Assembly: GCF_001514305.1 (NCBI RefSeq)
Contig: NZ_KQ949094.1
Location: forward strand, 1 to 64,000
DNA: 64,000 nt
Direction: 5' to 3'
Source: Streptomyces dysideae
GTDB taxonomy: Bacteria > Actinomycetota > Actinomycetes > Streptomycetales > Streptomycetaceae
A model generated the notes under the pieces. That model did not search any database. It saw only the letters and a list, made by a program, of their open reading frames with translations, and was not told the DNA's origin. Below, in pieces: positions 59,687 through 64,000 of this stretch. The position numbers and the translations under genes are program-made. The stretch's first letter is position 1. Each line of letters opens with the position of its first letter.

Positions 59687-59860
59687 TCAGACCTCGAGTA
59701 CCTGGCGCTTGTTATAGGTGCCGCAAGACGGGCACGCGATGTGCTGCTGCTTGGGCTCGTGGCAGCGCTCGCACGCAACCAGGGTGGGGACCGCAGCCTT
59801 CCACTGCGACCGGCGGTGGCGCGTGTTGCTGCGCGACATCTTCCGCTTCGGAACAGCCAC
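59687..59860 (-). CDS. rpmF: 50S ribosomal protein L32
   Basis: 57 residues: AVPKRKMSRSNTRHRRSQWKA then CERC and CPSC, so this is the zinc-binding (C+) form of L32. GTG start at 59860 is right for the conserved N-terminus. Between the YceD-like gene and rnc with near-contiguous spacing. Confidence 0.96.
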   Translation of the reverse strand: MAVPKRKMSRSNTRHRRSQWKAAVPTLVACERCHEPKQQHIACPSCGTYNKRQVLEV

Positions 59861-59862
59861 GG

Positions 59863-60516
59863 CTACTTCTCCTGCTTCTCGTCGGCGCGTGCTGATCGAG
59901 GCGCGCCGCCGCTCATCTCGTCCTTCTCGCCGTCTCCGAGTGAACCGGCGAGTCCCTGCAGTGCCGCCCAACGGATGTCGACGGCGTCATGGTGGTGGTC
60001 CGGATCGTCCGCAAGGCGGGCACCGCACTGGGCGCACAGTCCTGGGCAGTCTTCCCGGCACACCGGCTGCATCGGCAGTGCGAGCACCACCGCGTCACGC
60101 AGCACGGGTTCGAGGTCGAACAGGCCGTCCTCGATGAAGAGCCTGTCCTCATCTTCCTCGGCGTCGTCGGCCGGCTCCGCCTTGGGGCGGCCCCGGTCGT
60201 CGGCGTCAGGGTACGAGAACATCTCCTGGAAGTCCGCTTCGAGTTCGAGCTCGAGCGGCTCCAGACACCTTACGCACTCCCCCTCGGCCTGTGCACGGGC
60301 GGTGCCTGTGACAAGCACCCCTTCCATGACCGACTCGAGCCGGAGTTCGAGCTCCACCGGGGCGCCTTCCGGTACTCCGATCACTCCCTGGATCCCGAGA
60401 TCCTGGGGAGCGGCGATCTCGCGGGTCAGGCGCTGCAGCGCGCCAGGACGCCGCCCCAGCTCGTGTGTGTCGAACACGAGAGGGTTGCGGTGGTCGAGGC
60501 GGGCGTTCAGAGCCAT
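59863..60516 (-). CDS. YceD/DUF177 family protein
   Basis: 217 residues: an N-terminal beta region (NPLVFDTHELGRRPGALQ), the conserved CVRCLEPLELELEADFQEMFS, and a C-terminal CGARL motif. Members are encoded next to rpmF across bacteria; they are linked to 23S rRNA accumulation, though the mechanism is unknown. The ATG at 60516 is preferred over an upstream in-frame one. The last 30 residues are charged. Confidence 0.9.
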   Translation of the reverse strand: MALNARLDHRNPLVFDTHELGRRPGALQRLTREIAAPQDLGIQGVIGVPEGAPVELELRLESVMEGVLVTGTARAQAEGECVRCLEPLELELEADFQEMFSYPDADDRGRPKAEPADDAEEDEDRLFIEDGLFDLEPVLRDAVVLALPMQPVCREDCPGLCAQCGARLADDPDHHHDAVDIRWAALQGLAGSLGDGEKDEMSGGAPRSARADEKQEK

Positions 60517-60667
60517 TCCTGCTTTCGATCTTCTGAGCTCAGGCACGCCGCCCTTCGGTGTTCCCGGGCAGCGTTGATCGCGGACGTACGCGCGACCGAA
60601 GAGCCAGGATACTGGACCTTTCGCTCACGGCCCAATCCGGTGTGCGCTCCCGGTCGGCACCTGGGCT

Positions 60668-61744
60668 TCAGCCGTTGCCGCGCCCCTGTTCGTACGCCCT
60701 CAGCTGCTCCGCGCTGATCATGCTCGTGTCGAAGAGGCTGGTCTCGTCGAGGGCGTATCCCGGAGCGCCCTGCTGGGCCTGCTGCGGGTTGTCCATGGCC
60801 GCGGTCTGGTCGTACGGCGCCTGCTGGGCGTCGTAGCCCTGGTAGGCGTACGGGTCGGCCTGCTGGTAGCCGTACGGGTCCTGCTGGCCGGCGTACTGCT
60901 GCTGGTAGCCGCCGTAGGGGTCGGGCTGCTGCTGGTAGCCGTAGGCGGGCTGCGGGTCGTACTGCGGCTGGGCGGGCTGCTCGGCCGGGGCCGTCGGGGC
61001 GGCCGGGTTGTCGGCCTCCGCAAGGGCGGCGAGGTCGGCCAGGTAGTCGGCGTCGCTGGAGTGCTGGACGGTCGAGATGTCGTCGGCGAGAGCGCCGAGG
61101 TCGTCCGTGGCGATCCGGCCGTGCAGCTTCTGGCGGCCGCGGCCGACGGCCTCCAGGGTCTTGGCGAGGACCGCCTCGAAGGCGCCGAGCTTCACGTCGA
61201 CGTACTCGTCGGCGCTGCGGCGCAGGGTCTCCGGGTCGTGGCTGCGCTCGGGGACGTCGTCGTCTTCAGGGTCCACGTAACCCTGCTCGTCGACGCCCGG
61301 GCCGGTGCCGAGGAGCTTCTCGCGGCCGCGGCCCACCGAGCCGAGGGTCTTGGTGAGGACGACCTCGAAGTTGGCGAGCTTGGAGTCGACGTAGTCGTCG
61401 GCCTCGGCGCGGACGTCCTCGGCCTCCTTGCGGGCCTCGGCGAGGATCCGGTCGGCCTCGGCCTGGGAGCGGCGGGCGACCTCTGTGTCGGAGATCAGGG
61501 AGCCGCGCTGGGCGTGCGCGTGCTCGATGATCCGCTCGGCCTCCTGGCGGGCCTGCTCGACCATCTGTTCGCGGTCGCCGATCAGCTCCTGGGCCTGCGC
61601 GAGGGAGCCGGGCAGGGCCTGGCGCACCTCTTCGAGCATCGCGAGCAGTTCGGCGCGGTTGACCACGCACGAGGCCGACATGGGCATCGACCGGGCACCG
61701 GAGACCGCGGACACGATCTCGTCGAGCTTGTTCTGCACGTCCAC
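60668..61744 (-). CDS. DivIVA/AtpF-like coiled-coil cell-growth protein
   Basis: About 358 residues starting with GTG (VDVQNKLDEIVSAVSGAR). A coiled coil covers about 45-120 (REQMVEQARQEAERIIEHAHAQRG and onward). Two homologous segments follow: DDYVDSKLANFEVVLTKTLGSVGRGREKL (117-144) and DEYVDVKLGAFEAVLAKTLEAVGRGRQKL (179-207). The C-terminus is Gln/Tyr/Pro-rich with DPYGGYQQQ-type repeats. Often annotated as a cell division initiation protein. A role in polar growth is inferred, not shown. Confidence 0.8.
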   Translation of the reverse strand: MDVQNKLDEIVSAVSGARSMPMSASCVVNRAELLAMLEEVRQALPGSLAQAQELIGDREQMVEQARQEAERIIEHAHAQRGSLISDTEVARRSQAEADRILAEARKEAEDVRAEADDYVDSKLANFEVVLTKTLGSVGRGREKLLGTGPGVDEQGYVDPEDDDVPERSHDPETLRRSADEYVDVKLGAFEAVLAKTLEAVGRGRQKLHGRIATDDLGALADDISTVQHSSDADYLADLAALAEADNPAAPTAPAEQPAQPQYDPQPAYGYQQQPDPYGGYQQQYAGQQDPYGYQQADPYAYQGYDAQQAPYDQTAAMDNPQQAQQGAPGYALDETSLFDTSMISAEQLRAYEQGRGNG

Positions 61745-61802
61745 CTGTGCTCGCCACTCTCTACAGCTGTTTTCGGAGACGGACGGGACGACTGTAGCCC
61801 GT

Positions 61803-62282
61803 TCAGCCTTGGCGCAGACGCTGGTTGAGAGCGTCGAGAACCACCGGCGGCACCAGGTGGGAGACGTCGCCGCCCCAGGTCGCGACCTCCTTGACCAGGG
61901 AGGAGGAGAGGAAGCTGTAGGTGGGGTTGGTCGGCACGAAGAGCGTCTCGACACCCGACAGGCCGTTGTTCATCTGGGCCATCTGCAGTTCGTAGTCGAA
62001 GTCGCTCACCGCGCGCAGGCCCTTCACGATGGCCGGAATGTCGCGCTGCTTGCAGAAGTCGACGAGGAGGCCGTGGAAGGCCTCGACCCGGACGTTCCCG
62101 TACTCGGCGGTGACCTGGCCGATCAGGTCGATCCGCTCGTCGATCTCGAACAGGCCCTTCTTGGCCTTGTTGATCATGACTGCGACGTAGACCTCGTCGT
62201 ACAGTCTGGAGGCGCGGGAAATGATGTCTAGGTGTCCGTTGGTGATCGGGTCGAATGACCCGGGACAGACGGCGCGGCGCAC
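61803..62282 (-). CDS. coaD: Phosphopantetheine adenylyltransferase
   Basis: 159 residues. RRAVCPGSFDPITNGHLDII contains the HxGH-type nucleotidyl-transfer motif (NGHL), and VPTNPTYSFLSSSLVKEVA is the CoaD ISS(S/T)-type C-terminal motif. Penultimate step of CoA synthesis. GTG at 62282 fits the conserved start; an in-frame ATG at 62312 is less likely. 26 nt downstream of rsmD. Confidence 0.95.
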   Translation of the reverse strand: MRRAVCPGSFDPITNGHLDIISRASRLYDEVYVAVMINKAKKGLFEIDERIDLIGQVTAEYGNVRVEAFHGLLVDFCKQRDIPAIVKGLRAVSDFDYELQMAQMNNGLSGVETLFVPTNPTYSFLSSSLVKEVATWGGDVSHLVPPVVLDALNQRLRQG

Positions 62283-62308
62283 TTGAGATCCCTCGCTCTC
62301 CGGTCCGG

Positions 62309-62896
62309 TCATCGTGCGTCTTCGCACGTAGAGGCGGCGCGACCGTACCAAAACGTGCCCTCGCCGTAGCGGCGGGCCCGGATCGCGTCGAAGCCGTCAG
62401 GCCAGCGGAATTCGCCGCCTCTGGTGCTGCGCTCCACGGTGACGAGCGCATCGTCCGCGAGCCAGCCTTCCGTACGGAGTGTGAGCAGGATCTCCCGAAG
62501 ATCGTCGTCCGAGACGGCGTACGGGGGGTCGAGGAAGACGATGTCGTACGGCTGTGTCGGCGCCGACGTCCGGATCACCTGCTCGGCCTTGCCGGCCCGC
62601 ACCTCGGCGCCGGGCAGGCCCAGGCTCTTCACGTTCTCCCGGACGATACGGGCGGCTCGGGCGTCGGCCTCCACGAGGAGGGTGTGGCCGGCACCGCGGG
62701 ACAGTGCCTCCAGCCCGACGGCACCGGAACCGGCGTACAGGTCGAGCACCCGCTCGCCGTCCAGGGGCCCGCCGAGCAGGGCCTGCCAGGTGGAGAACAG
62801 CCCCTCCCGCGCCCGGTCGGAGGTAGGGCGGGTGCCGTTCCCCGGCGGAACGGCCAGCCGACGTCCACCGGCCCGTCCGGCGATCACGCGGGTCAT
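62309..62896 (-). CDS. rsmD: 16S rRNA (guanine966-N2)-methyltransferase RsmD
   Basis: 195 residues. MTRVIAGRAGGRRLAVPPGNGTRPTSDRAREGLFS is the family start. The SAM site is VLDLYAGSGAVGLEALSRG and the catalytic motif is FLDPPY. It methylates G966 of 16S rRNA. ATG at 62896 chosen; the reading frame stays open for 600 nt upstream but the extension is low-complexity and not part of RsmD. Confidence 0.93.
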   Translation of the reverse strand: MTRVIAGRAGGRRLAVPPGNGTRPTSDRAREGLFSTWQALLGGPLDGERVLDLYAGSGAVGLEALSRGAGHTLLVEADARAARIVRENVKSLGLPGAEVRAGKAEQVIRTSAPTQPYDIVFLDPPYAVSDDDLREILLTLRTEGWLADDALVTVERSTRGGEFRWPDGFDAIRARRYGEGTFWYGRAASTCEDAR

Positions 62897-63498
62897 GTCC
62901 TGGGTCCTTGTCGGTGTGCGTGGTTGGGATGGAGTGGGGGTGTGTTGGGGTGGTGCGGGGGCGGTTCGAGGTTCTGCGGTGTGGTTCGGGGTGCGATGGT
63001 TCCGGGCGGTGCGGTTTCGGTGCCCGGGTGGGGCTCGGGCAGGGCTCGGGGTTGCGGTGCCCGGGTGGTCACCGCTGGGATGAGCCTCTCTGGGCGGCTG
63101 CCGGGGGGGCGAGGTGCCCAGGTGGCTGCCTTGCGGGCGGTTGTTTCGGTGGCTGCCCTGGCGCTGGTGCCCGGGCTGCCTCGGGGCGGGTGCCCTGGCG
63201 GCTGCCGAGTGGGTGGTCGCCAGGGTGGCTGCCGTTCGGGCGGGGTGCGCCTCCAGTCTCTCAGCCTTCGCCGCCTGACGGCCGCCTGGTGTCCACCGGG
63301 GCGGGCTTTGGCTCCCCGGGGGCCGGTCCGCCGGTCTGCGTGCCTTGCCTCGCGCACCTACCCCCGCGCCCGGCCCCCGGCGCGTGGACCGCATCGCCGA
63401 TTCACGGCCCATCTCGCCGGTCGGCAGCCACGTCCAGCTTCCGCTCGGCCCATGTGCTCCACTCAGCCCCTCGGCAGCGAGCCCACACCCCGCCCCCC
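62897..63498. other. 602-bp G-rich, repeat-like intergenic region
   Basis: Between recG and rsmD the plus strand is strongly G-rich and carries degenerate copies of words such as ggtggctgcc (63110, 63151, 63227 area) and ggtgcccggg (63017, 63056, 63159 area). The minus strand reads Pro/Ala/Arg/His-rich in all frames. No gene, promoter or strong hairpin was recognised. Confidence 0.5.
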
Positions 63499-64000
63499 TC
63501 ACCCCTTGTCCAGATACTGCTCCCTCTCCTCGTCCAGCAGAGCCTCCAAAGCCGTGCGCAACCCCGGCAGGCAGTCCAGTTCGGGGTCCGCGGCGACCAC
63601 TGTCGCCGCCTCCTCGCGGGCCTCGGCGATGATTTCCTCGTCCTCGATGACCGCCAGCATGCGCAGCGACGTGCGGGCGCCGGACTGGGCCTGGCCGAGG
63701 ACATCGCCCTCGCGGCGTTGTTCGAGGTCGATGCGGGAGAGCTCGAAGCCGTCGAGGGTGGACGCCACGGCGTTCAGGCGCTGGCGGGCCGCGCTCGCCT
63801 CCGGCATCTCGGTGACCAGGAGGCAGAGGCCGGGGGCCGAGCCACGGCCGACTCGGCCACGCAACTGGTGGAGCTGGGAGACGCCGAAGCGGTCGGCGTC
63901 CATGATCACCATCGCCGTGGCGTTGGGCACGTTGACGCCGACCTCGATGACCGTCGTGGCGACCAGGACGTCGGTCTCGCCGACGGTGAAGCGACGCATG
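63499..64000 (-). CDS. recG: ATP-dependent DNA helicase RecG, C-terminal part (5' end outside window)
   Basis: The last 166 codons of a superfamily 2 helicase running off the window edge. Motif V (TTVIEVGVNVPNATAMVI) and motif VI (QLHQLRGRVGRG) are followed by the RecG-type C-terminal domain (DGFELSRIDLEQRREGDVLGQAQSG). RecG regresses stalled replication forks. Conserved with rsmD and coaD downstream. Confidence 0.94.
   Translation of the reverse strand, partial: MRRFTVGETDVLVATTVIEVGVNVPNATAMVIMDADRFGVSQLHQLRGRVGRGSAPGLCLLVTEMPEASAARQRLNAVASTLDGFELSRIDLEQRREGDVLGQAQSGARTSLRMLAVIEDEEIIAEAREEAATVVAADPELDCLPGLRTALEALLDEEREQYLDKG

Noticed and set aside
62897..63502. A 200-residue N-terminal extension of RsmD
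   Set aside because: The frame is open but Pro/Arg/His-rich and without structure, and RsmD homology begins exactly at the ATG at 62896.
1..64000. tRNA, rRNA, prophage or biosynthetic gene cluster
   Set aside because: None was seen; apart from the decayed genes and repeats, the window is core chromosome.

Overview
This is a chromosomal window from a Streptomyces or a very close relative. Base composition is strongly GC-rich with the G/C third-codon bias of actinomycetes. GTG starts are frequent. Developmental genes typical of the genus are present (whiG, nsdA, rnc/absB), and the gene order matches, as I recall it, the conserved core of the Streptomyces coelicolor chromosome (rpsB-tsf, whiG, the four sip genes, amtB-glnK-glnD, glcP, smc, rnc, recG). 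No species can be named from the sequence alone. No rRNA, tRNA, prophage or CRISPR array was seen.

Layout. 1-2.3 kb: end of a sugar/inositol catabolic cluster with one decayed Gfo/Idh/MocA dehydrogenase. 2.3-5.8 kb: polyamine/GABA-type catabolism (aminobutyraldehyde dehydrogenase, Lrp-type regulator, class III aminotransferase). 6-10.7 kb: an ABC exporter pair, a VOC protein, a LOG-family protein and a sortase-anchored (LAETG) surface protein. 10.9-14.9 kb: thiQ-thiP-thiB thiamine importer behind a TPP riboswitch. 14.9-22.3 kb: rlmN, cdsA, frr, pyrH, tsf, rpsB and an M23 peptidase. 22.4-27.8 kb: a TetR regulator, whiG, and dprA-comM-yraN. 27.8-34.6 kb: NUDIX gene, four type I signal peptidases in a row, then the ribosomal/tRNA operon rplS-trmD-rimM-KH-rpsP. 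34.8-38.2 kb: a HExxH gene, a methyltransferase and a ruined FtsH-type protease. 38.2-44.2 kb: ffh and the nitrogen operon amtB-glnK-glnD with a GlnR box. 44.3-50.9 kb: nsdA, a primase/polymerase-domain gene, ftsY, an LLM flavin oxidoreductase and the glucose permease glcP. 51-58.8 kb: smc, a small coiled-coil gene, acylphosphatase, a CAP-domain protein, an HxlR regulator and mutM. 58.8-64 kb: rnc, rpmF, a YceD-like protein, a DivIVA/AtpF-like coiled-coil protein, coaD, rsmD and the end of recG.

Functional links. Most of the window is housekeeping: translation (rpsB, tsf, frr, rpsP, rplS, rpmF, trmD, rimM, rlmN), secretion (ffh, ftsY, sipW-Z), genome maintenance (smc, mutM, dprA, recG) and nutrient uptake under specific control (TPP riboswitch, GlnR box, glcP promoter).

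The most unusual signals are: an insertion of about 175-180 residues of simple-sequence-encoded Gly-Ala and GAPTS repeats inside the SMC hinge; a multiply deleted and frameshifted ftsH paralogue in an otherwise conserved neighbourhood; a structured interspersed repeat present both between genes and inside a membrane-protein gene; a disrupted dehydrogenase carrying about 340 bp of foreign sequence; and a tandem duplication of a stop/start junction that creates a four-codon mini-ORF. I did not find a wholly new multi-gene system.
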